Positions 39,965-48,181 of a stretch of 64,000 nt of DNA are shown piece by piece. Origin of the DNA: a virus. Every line of letters begins with the position of its first letter. Within the stretch, counting starts at the first letter, position 1. The position numbers and the translations under genes are program-made. The stretch is taken from positions 1 to 64,000 of the IMG/VR virus record IMGVR_UViG_3300009285_006704. The stretch is one strand, 5' to 3'. The notes under the pieces were generated by a model. The model made no database searches and was not told the origin of the DNA. It was given only the letters and a program-made list of their open reading frames with translations.

Positions 39965-40801
39965 ATGGGAAAAGTATCTCAAAAAAAACCAACTTCCGAA
40001 GAAGTCTTTGAAGTTCAGCCTTCAACCTTAGAAAACATTGACTGGGCTTTTTTTGATTGGGTTGATAAAGAATTAGACCTTTTCTGTAATACACAAAACG
40101 GATGGGAAAAAACTCCTGTTATCTGGACGAGCGCGGAAAGATCCTATCACATAAAAAATAACAAAGACCTAAGAGATATGTCGGGAACTCTTGAATTACC
40201 TCTTATTTCTGTAAAAAGAGATTCTTTTACAAAGAGTCTTACCGACAAAGGCCCTTTCTTTGCCAATCTTAATCCCGACGATAAAGGCGGAGTAACAATC
40301 TTTAAAAAGAAGATAAAGCACGAGAAAACAGCAAATCACAGAAACGAGCAATCTTTGGATGAGTACGGAAAAATAAACTTCTGGTATCCGGAGAATAGAG
40401 CAAAGAAGGTATTGTATGAATATATCAACATGCCGCAGCCGGTATATCTTGTGGTAAACTATAAGATATCAATAAAAGCAAGTCATATTCAACAAATGAA
40501 CACACTAATAAGACCTTTCCTAGTTAAGGCGGGAGGTATTAATTACTTCGTCTTCGGCAGGGAGGGGCATAAATATGAAGGGTTCTTGCCGGATAAATAT
40601 GCTGCGGAGGGAAATTCAGAAAAGCCCCAAGAAGAAGAGAGATTTTTTAAAACAACGATTCTTGTGAAAACAATTGGATATATCATGGGAGCGGGAAAGA
40701 ACGACAAGACACCAAAAATAAAAAGAGGAGAAAGCATTGTAGAAGTTAAGATTCCTAGAGAATATGTAATGTTGGATTGGAACGAAGATAACGAAGATTA
40801 A
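39965..40801 (+). CDS. Virion structural protein, copy A of a duplicated gene
   Basis: 278 aa, GAGGG site. EVQPSTLENIDWAFFDWVDKELDLFCNT opens the conserved domain; KHEKTANHRNEQSLDEYGKINFWYPENRAK and VEVKIPREYVMLDW are shared almost exactly with the C-terminal half of the protein at 41233. A 59-bp stretch (40367-40425) is identical in DNA to 42460-42518. It may correspond to a neck or tail-terminator protein by position before the sheath, but this is an inference. Confidence 0.7.
   Translation: MGKVSQKKPTSEEVFEVQPSTLENIDWAFFDWVDKELDLFCNTQNGWEKTPVIWTSAERSYHIKNNKDLRDMSGTLELPLISVKRDSFTKSLTDKGPFFANLNPDDKGGVTIFKKKIKHEKTANHRNEQSLDEYGKINFWYPENRAKKVLYEYINMPQPVYLVVNYKISIKASHIQQMNTLIRPFLVKAGGINYFVFGREGHKYEGFLPDKYAAEGNSEKPQEEERFFKTTILVKTIGYIMGAGKNDKTPKIKRGESIVEVKIPREYVMLDWNEDNED
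40367..40425 (+). repeat. 59-bp exact repeat, copy 1 (in structural gene A)
   Basis: Identical to 42460-42518. The surrounding genes are only about 80 percent alike, so this perfect stretch suggests recent gene conversion or duplication between them. Confidence 0.85.
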
Positions 40802-40820
40802 GTTTTGGGAGGATAAATGA

Positions 40821-41228
40821 TTGGCACAACAGTATTCGGATACGGTACGAAATGCACTTTTAGATATAATTGAGACGACGGTTGGTGCGTCTCCTGTGCT
40901 CAAGATCCGCACCGGTGCGCAGCCCGCAGACTGCGCGACGGCGGACAGCGGCACCGTGCTTGCGATCATCACTCTGCCGGCCGATTGGATGGCGGCAGCG
41001 TCGAGCGGCAGCAAGGTCAAGGCCGGCACCTGGAGCGATACCAGTGCCGACGCGGCGGGCACGGCTGCGCACTGGCGGCTCTACGCCAGCGACGGTACGA
41101 CCTGCCACGCACAGGGCACCGTGACCGCGACCGGCGACGGCGGCGACTTGACGCTTGACGACGTCACCATCGAGGCCGGGCAGACGGTGACTGTGACCAC
41201 ATGGACCTGGACGGCGCCGGGGGCGTAA
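40821..41228 (+). CDS. GC-rich phage protein of likely foreign origin
   Basis: 135 aa from TTG 40821 with GGGAGG upstream. The product, starting AQQYSDTVRNALLDIIE and then full of Ala, Thr and Gly, resembles a small protein common in tailed prophages of high-GC proteobacteria (with KIRTGAQPADCATADSGTVL in the middle). The first about 55 nt are AT-rich like the host phage; from about 40,875 on the DNA becomes strongly GC-rich. Probably a decoration or tail protein acquired from another phage. Confidence 0.7.
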   Translation: MAQQYSDTVRNALLDIIETTVGASPVLKIRTGAQPADCATADSGTVLAIITLPADWMAAASSGSKVKAGTWSDTSADAAGTAAHWRLYASDGTTCHAQGTVTATGDGGDLTLDDVTIEAGQTVTVTTWTWTAPGA

Positions 41229-41232
41229 GAAG

Positions 41233-42894
41233 ATGGCGTTTTTTCAGGCAGAAGGCAATTTGCTCGGAATTCCAAATGGGAATACAAACCCCTTGTCAAT
41301 GACCACGATCATAGACGCAGCGACAAGAATCATTTTTTGTTTTATCAATACGCAAGGCGCGACCGGCCGAGCAGGAGGAGCGCCGTATTTTTCTGATGGG
41401 TTAGACACGTTTACACAAATCGACACGCAAAGAAAGGCCGCGTCTTCCCCGGAGGGAGTGCTTGAACTTTGGTGGACGACGACGACCACAACGGGGTCTA
41501 GGACACTTAATATCCCAAACACTGCGCTTAATACTTTGGGGTTTAGGACGCTGCACTTCTATTCTAACTCCGGTTATCCTGTGGTGTTGTCGTCATACAC
41601 TGGCAGTTCTGGCACCGGCACGCCGGCGTCAGCGGTTCTTACTGTCACTGGCGCCGGTATGGGTTATTGCGCGGTGGCGTCTGGGCAAGGTGATATTTCT
41701 GGCGTTACGGCTATCGACGGTACATTAAGTGGGAACCAAGACAACGGCACTCGGATCACAGCTCAAGAATATAATTTGTCTGTGTCGTCTGATTGGACTG
41801 CCGGCATCAACCATGCGAGCGAGGACTGGGCGCTTATCGCTTGTTTGCTGCGCGAAAGCGTCCCGTCCACCGGCACCTTCTCCAACTCCATCGGCGACAT
41901 CTTCCTATCAGCCGCCGGCACCGTCGTCTCGAACGTCTCCACCGGCGCGCTGGCGCAGAGCATCGGCGAGATTGTTTTATCTTCCGCTGGAACGGTTATA
42001 ACGGCTGGGGAAGCTTCCCCTTCATACACTCACTCAAGAAGAAAAAAGCCGTCTTTCAATAACAGCCAAAAGAAGAAAGAAAAGAAAGAAGAAGAAATTT
42101 TTGAAGTTCAGCCATCAACACTAGAAAACATTGACTGGGCCTTTTATGACTGGGTTGATAAAGAACTCGACCTTTTTTGCAACACACAAGATGGATGGGA
42201 AAAAACTCCCGTTATCTGGTCTGATTCTGAGCGAGTTTTCCATATAAAAAATAACAAAGATTTAAGAGAGTCTTCTGGTTCTTTGGAACTTCCGTTAATA
42301 TCGGTAAGAAGAGGGGATATAGGGAGAAGTCTTACGGAAAAAGGCCAATTCTTTGCGAATTTAAATACTGATGAAAAAGGCGGAGTGGCTCGTTTTAAAA
42401 GACGCATAAAACACGAGAAAACCGCAAATCATCGAAATGAACAGTCTTTGGACGAGTATGGAAAAATAAACTTCTGGTATCCGGAGAATAGAGCAAAGAA
42501 GGTATTGTATGAATATATAAACCTACCCCAATTTTCCTACGTCAACATAGAATATAAAATATCAATAAAAACAAGCCATATACAGCAAATGAACACATTG
42601 GTACAACCGTTTTTATCAAAACCGGGAAGTATTAATTATTTCGTCTTTGGCAGAGAAGGACACAAATATGAAGGATTCTTACCAGAAGAGTTTCCAACGG
42701 AAGATAATGCGGAGGGAACTAAAGAAGAAGAGCGATTCTTTAAGACAACAATTACTGTAAAAACAATAGGTTACATTACAGAAGCAGGGGAAAACAGCAA
42801 GACACCTAAAATTAAAAGAGGCGAAAGTATCGTAGAAGTCAAGATTCCTAGAGAATATGTAATGTTAGATTGGGATGAGGACGAAGAAAATTAA
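41233..42894 (+). CDS. Fusion: foreign beta-rich domain plus copy B of the duplicated virion protein
   Basis: 553 aa. Residues 1-about 263 form a Ser/Thr/Gly-rich foreign part with two related C-terminal repeats (SIGDIFLSAAGTVVS and SIGEIVLSSAGTVIT), GC-rich in places and reminiscent of tail-fibre or decoration proteins. A Lys/Glu linker (RRKKPSFNNSQKKKEKKEEE) joins it to residues about 287-553, which repeat the protein at 39965 (EVQPSTLENIDWAFYDWVDKE ... PREYVMLDW). A duplicated virion protein thus carries an extra N-terminal domain, possibly displayed on the particle. Confidence 0.75.
   Translation: MAFFQAEGNLLGIPNGNTNPLSMTTIIDAATRIIFCFINTQGATGRAGGAPYFSDGLDTFTQIDTQRKAASSPEGVLELWWTTTTTTGSRTLNIPNTALNTLGFRTLHFYSNSGYPVVLSSYTGSSGTGTPASAVLTVTGAGMGYCAVASGQGDISGVTAIDGTLSGNQDNGTRITAQEYNLSVSSDWTAGINHASEDWALIACLLRESVPSTGTFSNSIGDIFLSAAGTVVSNVSTGALAQSIGEIVLSSAGTVITAGEASPSYTHSRRKKPSFNNSQKKKEKKEEEIFEVQPSTLENIDWAFYDWVDKELDLFCNTQDGWEKTPVIWSDSERVFHIKNNKDLRESSGSLELPLISVRRGDIGRSLTEKGQFFANLNTDEKGGVARFKRRIKHEKTANHRNEQSLDEYGKINFWYPENRAKKVLYEYINLPQFSYVNIEYKISIKTSHIQQMNTLVQPFLSKPGSINYFVFGREGHKYEGFLPEEFPTEDNAEGTKEEERFFKTTITVKTIGYITEAGENSKTPKIKRGESIVEVKIPREYVMLDWDEDEEN
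42460..42518 (+). repeat. 59-bp exact repeat, copy 2 (in the fusion gene)
   Basis: Identical to 40367-40425; together they bracket the GC-rich foreign block. Confidence 0.85.
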
Positions 42895-42931
42895 ACTTCT
42901 CTTATTTCTTCCGCGTTTTGGCCAAGAAATC

Positions 42932-42966
42932 AACTATTTACTATGACCAATCTTAAAAAGGATTGG
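42932..42966 (+). promoter_or_regulatory. Late-type motif and leader hairpin of the tail-sheath gene
   Basis: AACTATTTACTATGA (42932-42946), matching the motif at 37197, is followed at once by a hairpin CCAATC-ttaaaaag-GATTGG (42947-42966). A GAGGAGAG ribosome site and the sheath ATG (42996) follow. The hairpin at the presumed 5' end could stabilise an abundant late message. Confidence 0.45.
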
Positions 42967-42995
42967 AGCTTTGAGCGCAGAGGAGAGAAAAACTT

Positions 42996-45830
42996 ATGGC
43001 GATTGATAAATTCCGCTTTATTTCCCCGGCGATTATGATTGAAGAGACCGATAATTCTCAGGTTTCCAAAACCGGGGTTCCTATTGGTCCAGCAATCATC
43101 GGTCGTGCAGAACGCGGTCCTGGTATGCGTCCGGTAAAAGTTAATTCTTTTTCGGAGTTTGTGGAGATTTTTGGAAATCCTATTGCCGGTGGTAAGGGTG
43201 GTGACGTATGGAGAGATGGTAATTATACAGCTCCTACTTACGGCGCTTATGCTGCTTGGGCGTGGTTGAAAAACGAATCTCCCATTACTTATGTTCGTTT
43301 GCTAGGCGAACAGCATACCAACGCTACTGCGGACGGAGAGGCGGGTTGGGCAACGGCTCTGGTAGAGCCTACAGTAGACCAAGCGACCAATGGCGGAGCC
43401 TATGGTTTATTTGTTGTTGCTTCTAGTTCTGTGGCAAATCACGGAAGTGCATCATTAGCTGCGATTTTTTATCTTGATGAGGGCTCTATTCGCCTAAGCG
43501 GTACGATGCCGAATGACACCGTTGTAGGTGCTTCCGGCTCTGGTGCTGCTGCTCTTGTGAAATCTCAAGGTGGAAATTATGAATTTAAGGCTACAATCGC
43601 GAATTCGTCTGGTACAGATGTTCTGACCACGGCTTTTAATTTCTCTGATAATTCTGCGAAATATATTCGAAGAGTATTTAATACAAATCCGACTTTGGTG
43701 AATAACGACATTATTGCAACAGCGGGACTTAAAACTTATTGGCTTGGTCAAACCTTCGACAGGCATCTAAAAGATACAGTTGGTGCTGGTTCTGTTGCAG
43801 GTGATTGTTATGGATTTATTATGGCTCTTGGCAGCGGCTCATATGATGGTGCAGACTATCGCATGGGTTCTAAAAAAGCTGAAACCGGGTGGTTCTTTGC
43901 ACAAGATTTATCAACTGATTATGCCTCTTACGATCCGGATGATATGCAAAAGTTGTTTAAATTTGTTAGCTTGGACGGTGGCGAATGGCTAAGCAAGAAC
44001 ATTAAAGTCTCTGTTGAAGATGTCAAATATAGCGAGAACTTAGATTATCAATATGGTTCATTTACAGTAACCATTCGTCAAAGCTCGGATAACGATGGGA
44101 AGAGAGTTGTTCTAGAGACCTTCACGGGTTGTAATCTTGATCCCTCTTCTCCCAACTACGTTGCCAAGAAAATTGGTACAAAATATCAAACTTGGGATGA
44201 GACCAACAGACTATATGTGACCTATGGTGATTATACCAATAGAAGCAAATTTGTTTATGTTGTAATGAATGACGACGTAGACTCTGGTCTAACAGATGCG
44301 TCTCTTCTGCCCTTTGGGTTCTATGGCCCACTGCGCTGCAATACTGTTTCTTTGACTAGCGGTAGTGCACCGGGAGCAACCGCCTTTGTTAAAGGTATGG
44401 GTAGCGTGCCTCATTCAACTTATGCAACAGTAGGTACACAAGCAATACATTCTGGGATTTCGGCATTTACTTGTTCTTTGGCCTTCCCCTCGGTTGCTCT
44501 TAGAACTACGGGGCTAACAGGAAATTTTAGTTCTCCTAGAGATGCTTACTGGGGCATTGACACTTGTCAAAGCGGTTCTTCTGCGAAGTTTGAGAAGAGT
44601 TTTAAAGATTTGGTTTATCCTCTGCCATCAGATCTAGATTCGTTTTCCGATGGTACTCTAACAGAGCATTCTTTTAAGTTCTCTCTGGATAACTTGAAGG
44701 TTGATCCGGCATCTTCTACCAACGCTCTGTATGCTTCGACTTATAGAACGGCAGGTACTTCTTATACTGCCTCTGGTTCTGCTGGTTGGAAGACGGTTCT
44801 TGATTCTGGGTTTGATCAATTTACAGCTCCTCTGTTTGGTGGATTTGATGGTCTAGATGTTACCGAGAAGGAACCTTTTAGAAATACTTATCTAACTGGT
44901 GGCACAGAATTAACAAACTACGCTTACAACACAATCCGTAGAGCGGTTGATTCCGTAAGAGATCCCGAAGTTGTTGAGTGCAATATTATGTCGATGCCGG
45001 GTCTTTCTAACGAAGGTCTAACTGGATATATTATTGATGCCTGCGAAGAAAGACGAGATTCTCTAGCTGTAATCGATCTGAATGGGGATTACAAACCTAG
45101 TGCAGAAAGCACCGACTCGGAAAGTTCTAGAGTTGGGACTGTTTCTACGGTTGTTTCTAATCTGCAGGGAAGAGGAATTAATAGTTCTTATGGTTGCACC
45201 TATTATTCTTGGGTGCAAGTCAGAGATACAATTAACGACGCTCTTCTGTGGGTTCCTCCTTCGGTTGTGGCAATTGGGGCTTTCGCCTATGGACAAAAGA
45301 ATTCCAAGCTGTGGTTTGCTCCTGCTGGATTTAATCGAGGTGGTCTAACTGATGGTGCGGGTGGGATTCCTGTTGTTAACGTTCGTGCGAAACTGACCAA
45401 GAAAGACAGAGATAAATTATATGAAGTGAATATCAACCCTATCGCTTCTTTCCCACAAGAGGGGATTGTTATCTTTGGGCAGAAAACACTTCAGACTACT
45501 CAATCTGCTTTGGACAGAATTAATGTCCGTCGTCTGATGATCTATCTGAAGAAAGAGATTTCGACAAGAAGCAAAGGAATCTTATTTGAGAATAACGTCC
45601 AGGCGACGTGGCAAAAGTTTTACTCTAAAGTAGAACCGCTTCTGGCTAGCGTGAAGTCTAACTACGGTCTAGAAGACTTTAGAATCATTCTTGACGAAAC
45701 CACTACGACTCCTGATTTACGTGACAGGAACATCATGTATGCAAAGATTCTTTTGAAGCCTGCTAAGGCAATTGAATATCTGGCTGTTGAGTTTAACATT
45801 ACTTCTAGTGGTGCATCGTTTGATGATTAA
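42996..45830 (+). CDS. Contractile tail sheath protein
   Basis: 944 aa, AGAGGAGAG site. N-terminus FRFISPAIMIEETDNSQVSKTGVPIGPAIIGRAERGPG and WAWLKNESPITYVRLLGE are the myovirus sheath signature. The C-terminal domain has FNRGGLTDGAGGIPVVNVRAKLTKKDRDKLYEVNINPIASFP and GIVIFGQKTLQTTQSALDRINVRRLMIYLKKEIS, typical of the sheath core. T4 gp18 is 659 aa, so about 280 extra residues (roughly residues 120-560) probably form surface insertions. It forms the contractile outer tube of the tail. Confidence 0.95.
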   Translation: MAIDKFRFISPAIMIEETDNSQVSKTGVPIGPAIIGRAERGPGMRPVKVNSFSEFVEIFGNPIAGGKGGDVWRDGNYTAPTYGAYAAWAWLKNESPITYVRLLGEQHTNATADGEAGWATALVEPTVDQATNGGAYGLFVVASSSVANHGSASLAAIFYLDEGSIRLSGTMPNDTVVGASGSGAAALVKSQGGNYEFKATIANSSGTDVLTTAFNFSDNSAKYIRRVFNTNPTLVNNDIIATAGLKTYWLGQTFDRHLKDTVGAGSVAGDCYGFIMALGSGSYDGADYRMGSKKAETGWFFAQDLSTDYASYDPDDMQKLFKFVSLDGGEWLSKNIKVSVEDVKYSENLDYQYGSFTVTIRQSSDNDGKRVVLETFTGCNLDPSSPNYVAKKIGTKYQTWDETNRLYVTYGDYTNRSKFVYVVMNDDVDSGLTDASLLPFGFYGPLRCNTVSLTSGSAPGATAFVKGMGSVPHSTYATVGTQAIHSGISAFTCSLAFPSVALRTTGLTGNFSSPRDAYWGIDTCQSGSSAKFEKSFKDLVYPLPSDLDSFSDGTLTEHSFKFSLDNLKVDPASSTNALYASTYRTAGTSYTASGSAGWKTVLDSGFDQFTAPLFGGFDGLDVTEKEPFRNTYLTGGTELTNYAYNTIRRAVDSVRDPEVVECNIMSMPGLSNEGLTGYIIDACEERRDSLAVIDLNGDYKPSAESTDSESSRVGTVSTVVSNLQGRGINSSYGCTYYSWVQVRDTINDALLWVPPSVVAIGAFAYGQKNSKLWFAPAGFNRGGLTDGAGGIPVVNVRAKLTKKDRDKLYEVNINPIASFPQEGIVIFGQKTLQTTQSALDRINVRRLMIYLKKEISTRSKGILFENNVQATWQKFYSKVEPLLASVKSNYGLEDFRIILDETTTTPDLRDRNIMYAKILLKPAKAIEYLAVEFNITSSGASFDD

Positions 45831-45859
45831 TTGTAATTACTTAGAGGAGAGGAAATAAT

Positions 45860-46396
45860 ATGGCTTTTTGGCGTGATGCAATAGGCGCGGACACTAAGAG
45901 AGCTTTTCGGTGGGTTGTTTATTTGGGCATCAGCGAAGTTCCCAGAATTGCCGCAAAAAAGATCGATAAGCCTAAATTTGAAGTCAATACAGTAGAACAC
46001 CACTACATGGGGCACAAATTTAAATTCCCTGGTATTATGTCTTGGCAGGACATTAGTGCTACTTTTGTAGACTTTGGGTTTGGTGATGATACGGTAATGT
46101 CTCTTTTGAAATATATTTCAAAGGCGGGATATCATCCTCCGATTAACGAATCCGATTTATCCAATTCTATGTCTAAAAGTCGTTCTGTGGCAAGTCTTGG
46201 TTTAATAAAGATTGCGCAGTTAGATGAGGAAGGTGGTGAAACAGAAACTTGGATGCTCCACAATGCTTGGATATCGGCAGTTAGCCCTTCAACATTGGAT
46301 TATTCCAGCGATGAGCTTTCAGAAGTGGAAGTTACCATTGTTTACGATTGGGCAGAATTAAACACTCCTCCCACTCGTCAGCGCGTTTTCCCGTAA
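45860..46396 (+). CDS. Tail tube protein (T4 gp19-like)
   Basis: 178 aa, GAGGAGAGG site. MAFWRDAIGADTKRAFRWVVYLG, KPKFEVNTVEHHYMGHKFKFPGIMSWQDISATFVDFG and TLDYSSDELSEVEVTIVYDWAELN are the gp19-type tube motifs. It stacks to make the inner tail tube through which DNA passes. It lies directly after the sheath gene as in T4-like phages; a mini-IS follows it. Confidence 0.93.
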   Translation: MAFWRDAIGADTKRAFRWVVYLGISEVPRIAAKKIDKPKFEVNTVEHHYMGHKFKFPGIMSWQDISATFVDFGFGDDTVMSLLKYISKAGYHPPINESDLSNSMSKSRSVASLGLIKIAQLDEEGGETETWMLHNAWISAVSPSTLDYSSDELSEVEVTIVYDWAELNTPPTRQRVFP

Positions 46397-46429
46397 TGTT
46401 TATTTCTTCTCTTCTTGCTAAAATCCTCA

Positions 46430-46665
46430 CATTAGCCTATTTAATGTGCTAATCTAGGTCCCCTTTGAGACTTAAACCATGAACTCCTTAGCTAACACGG
46501 CTACTCAATTCCTGCCCATGAGAGAGTTTCATTCTGGCCGTAAGGCCAGAACCAGAGCTTTCTTGACAGCAGGCTATCCCCGCCAAGGCGGCGGTTCTTT
46601 CATAAGTCGTAGTATAAATCTTCGACACATTGTAAATATAGCACACGAAACCGACTTATGTGAGA
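46430..46665 (-). mobile_element. Deletion-derived mini IS200/IS605-type element
   Basis: 46397-46741 carries no phage gene. About 46597-46650 matches the 5' flank and start of tnpB seen at 700-753 (shared CTTCGACACATT and AAATATAGCACACGAA-like strings). 46488-46597 encodes the tnpB C-terminus on the minus strand. Hairpins TTCTGGCC-gtaa-GGCCAGAA (46532-46551) and CCGCC-aa-GGCGG (46580-46591) are of the kind found in omega RNA and subterminal IS605 ends. Outer limits are approximate. Confidence 0.7.
46488..46640 (-). pseudogene. tnpB relic: first about 12 codons fused to last about 30 codons
   Basis: On the minus strand the 3' part reads ESSGSGLTARMKLSHGQEL then SSRVS and a stop (TAA, complement of 46488-46490). 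This is the typical tail of TnpB proteins. The 5' part corresponds to the region around the tnpB start at 730. Everything between (RuvC motifs, zinc finger) is deleted and the two parts are not in one frame. The retained 3' end is where TnpB elements encode their omega RNA. Confidence 0.7.
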
Positions 46666-46741
46666 TATATTTTATGTGTTTGAAGGGCTGTAGACAGCGC
46701 AGCATGAGCATTGGCGAAAGTTCGCCAGAAGGTAATAAAAC

Positions 46742-47599
46742 ATGGCAACAAGAAACGACGAACGACTTTTGGGAGCGCATCAAAAAACAACAGAAGAAGA
46801 TGTAGCTTTCAACCCTCCGCCAACACAAGAAAAAACAAGATGGTTTGATCTTCCTGTTGAGACGGAAACAATAGAAATCCCAAGTAAAGGAAGATTTTAT
46901 CCAGAGGGGCACCCTCTGAAAGATGCTGAATTCGTTGAAATTTATCATATGACAGCAAAAGACGAGGATATTCTTTCCAACAAAGATTTATGGAAAAAAG
47001 ACCTTGCAATAGATAAATTTCTTGCTCATATCTTGGTGGATAAACACATAAACCCGAGAGAGCTGTTGGCTGCCGATATTAACGCAATTGTTATTGCTTC
47101 TCGGTCAAAATCCATATCTCCGAAATATGAGTTTTCTTTGGGCTGTCCATCTTGTGGGCAAAGAGTTAATAGTTCCGTAGATTTGGACAGTTTTGAGCTA
47201 GCCCCAGGTATGCCAGAAGGGGACGAAGTAATTGTAAAAACCGGCCCAAAGACATATGAAATAGAACTTCCCAAAACCAAATGGAAAGCACAATTTCAGC
47301 TTTTAACCCGAGACGAACAAAAAAAGATTAAGGAATTGACAAATCTTTCTGTGCTAGAAACTGCCGTTGTTTCCATTGAGAACGAAAAGGGGGAGAAGAT
47401 AGCAAAGAATGACCCCAGGACTGCCGTATTCCTTCGTACAGCATTAGAAAAGCTTCCGATGGTAGACTCGGCCCATTTAACTTTTTGTTATTCTAAAGTG
47501 GCTCCTGATATTAAGAGAAAGTATCATTTTGCTTGTTCTTGTGGGTTCGAAGCGGACTCGGAGGTTCCGCTTGACCACAGCTTTTTTTGGAATAAATGA
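46742..47599 (+). CDS. Baseplate hub/assembly protein, T4 gp26-like, with zinc ribbon
   Basis: 285 aa. TIEIPSKGRFYPEGHPLKDAEFVEIYHMTAKDEDILSN is the signature of the T4 gp26-type baseplate family. Inserted CPSCGQRV and later FACSCGF pairs form a zinc ribbon, as in marine and jumbo phage versions. It lies between tail tube and tape measure, the slot of tail-assembly chaperones. The last codons run through a seven-T tract (47582-47588), which could allow a frameshift into the following ORF. Confidence 0.85.
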   Translation: MATRNDERLLGAHQKTTEEDVAFNPPPTQEKTRWFDLPVETETIEIPSKGRFYPEGHPLKDAEFVEIYHMTAKDEDILSNKDLWKKDLAIDKFLAHILVDKHINPRELLAADINAIVIASRSKSISPKYEFSLGCPSCGQRVNSSVDLDSFELAPGMPEGDEVIVKTGPKTYEIELPKTKWKAQFQLLTRDEQKKIKELTNLSVLETAVVSIENEKGEKIAKNDPRTAVFLRTALEKLPMVDSAHLTFCYSKVAPDIKRKYHFACSCGFEADSEVPLDHSFFWNK

Positions 47600-47783
47600 T
47601 GAATATGTGGAAAAGGCTTGGGAGGCGATGTTTTTATTGGCATATTACGGGAATATTTCGATATTAACGTCTTATAATATGTCTGTTGGATTAAGAAGAT
47701 TTTTGATCGAGAAACTATCTGCAAAGCTGGAAGAAGAGAAGCCAAAGAAAAATAGTGGCCCTCCCAGCTTTAATCATCCATAA
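47589..47783 (+). CDS. Downstream ORF, possibly reached by +1/-2 frameshift from the gp26-like gene
   Basis: About 64 codons in the +1 frame: NDEYVEKAWEAMFLLAYYG ... LRRFLIEKLSAKLEEEKPKK. No ATG or ribosome site lies near its beginning (only GTG 47607 and a later ATG 47628). It becomes continuous with the preceding protein if the ribosome skips one base (or slips back two) at TTTTTTT. The helical product and its position just before the tape-measure region resemble the T part of G/GT tail chaperones. Independent initiation at 47607 or 47628 is the alternative. Confidence 0.55.
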   Translation, partial: GINDEYVEKAWEAMFLLAYYGNISILTSYNMSVGLRRFLIEKLSAKLEEEKPKKNSGPPSFNHP

Positions 47784-47842
47784 ACAATAAGAAATCACTA
47801 ATTATTTGAGAAAGAAATCTTTTCTTTTTGGGAGAACTGTCC

Positions 47843-48178
47843 ATGTCAAAAGACCAAGAACTACAAGAAATTCGCATTAATTTAAATGAAAAAGATAAAA
47901 TAAACGAGGATAGATTTACAAGGTCTCTTGGTGTGGCAATACAGAATATTCTTAAAAGACTATTTGGGTCGGATTTTGCCATTCCTGTTAAAATTGTAGG
48001 GACCAAAGAGCAAGTAGACTTATTTTCTAAGGCTATTGCTGGAGAAAAGGGCTATGTCGACTCCATAACAAAATATGGGCTAGACAATCCCAAGACATAT
48101 GCAAGCAAATCTTGGCTTTCAAAGGCTGTTGATTCTTTTCAGAAGACAACAGGTATTAAGTGGCCTTTTGGGAAATAA
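47843..48178 (+). CDS. Small protein preceding the tape measure
   Basis: 111 aa from ATG 47843, GGGAG site. An acidic/basic N-terminal segment (DQELQEIRINLNEKDKINEDRF) and LFGSDFAIPVKIVGTKEQVDLFSKAIAGEK, then a C-terminal SWLSKAVDSFQKTTGIKWPFGK. It ends 3 nt before the tape-measure gene and probably takes part in tail assembly. No family recognised. Confidence 0.65.
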   Translation: MSKDQELQEIRINLNEKDKINEDRFTRSLGVAIQNILKRLFGSDFAIPVKIVGTKEQVDLFSKAIAGEKGYVDSITKYGLDNPKTYASKSWLSKAVDSFQKTTGIKWPFGK

Positions 48179-48181
48179 AAA

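Noticed and set aside
40860-42062. Several extra GC-rich open frames on both strands
   Set aside because: They come from high G+C content in the foreign block. Only the frames with family resemblance and ribosome sites were kept.
46446-46455. Sigma-70 promoter at TGTGCTAATCT near the mini-IS
   Set aside because: The -10 matches those of other promoters, but no -35 box is found at 16-18 nt upstream.
47582-47599. -1 frameshift at the seven-T tract
   Set aside because: The -1 frame meets a TAA after two codons, so it cannot give an extended product; only +1 or -2 can.
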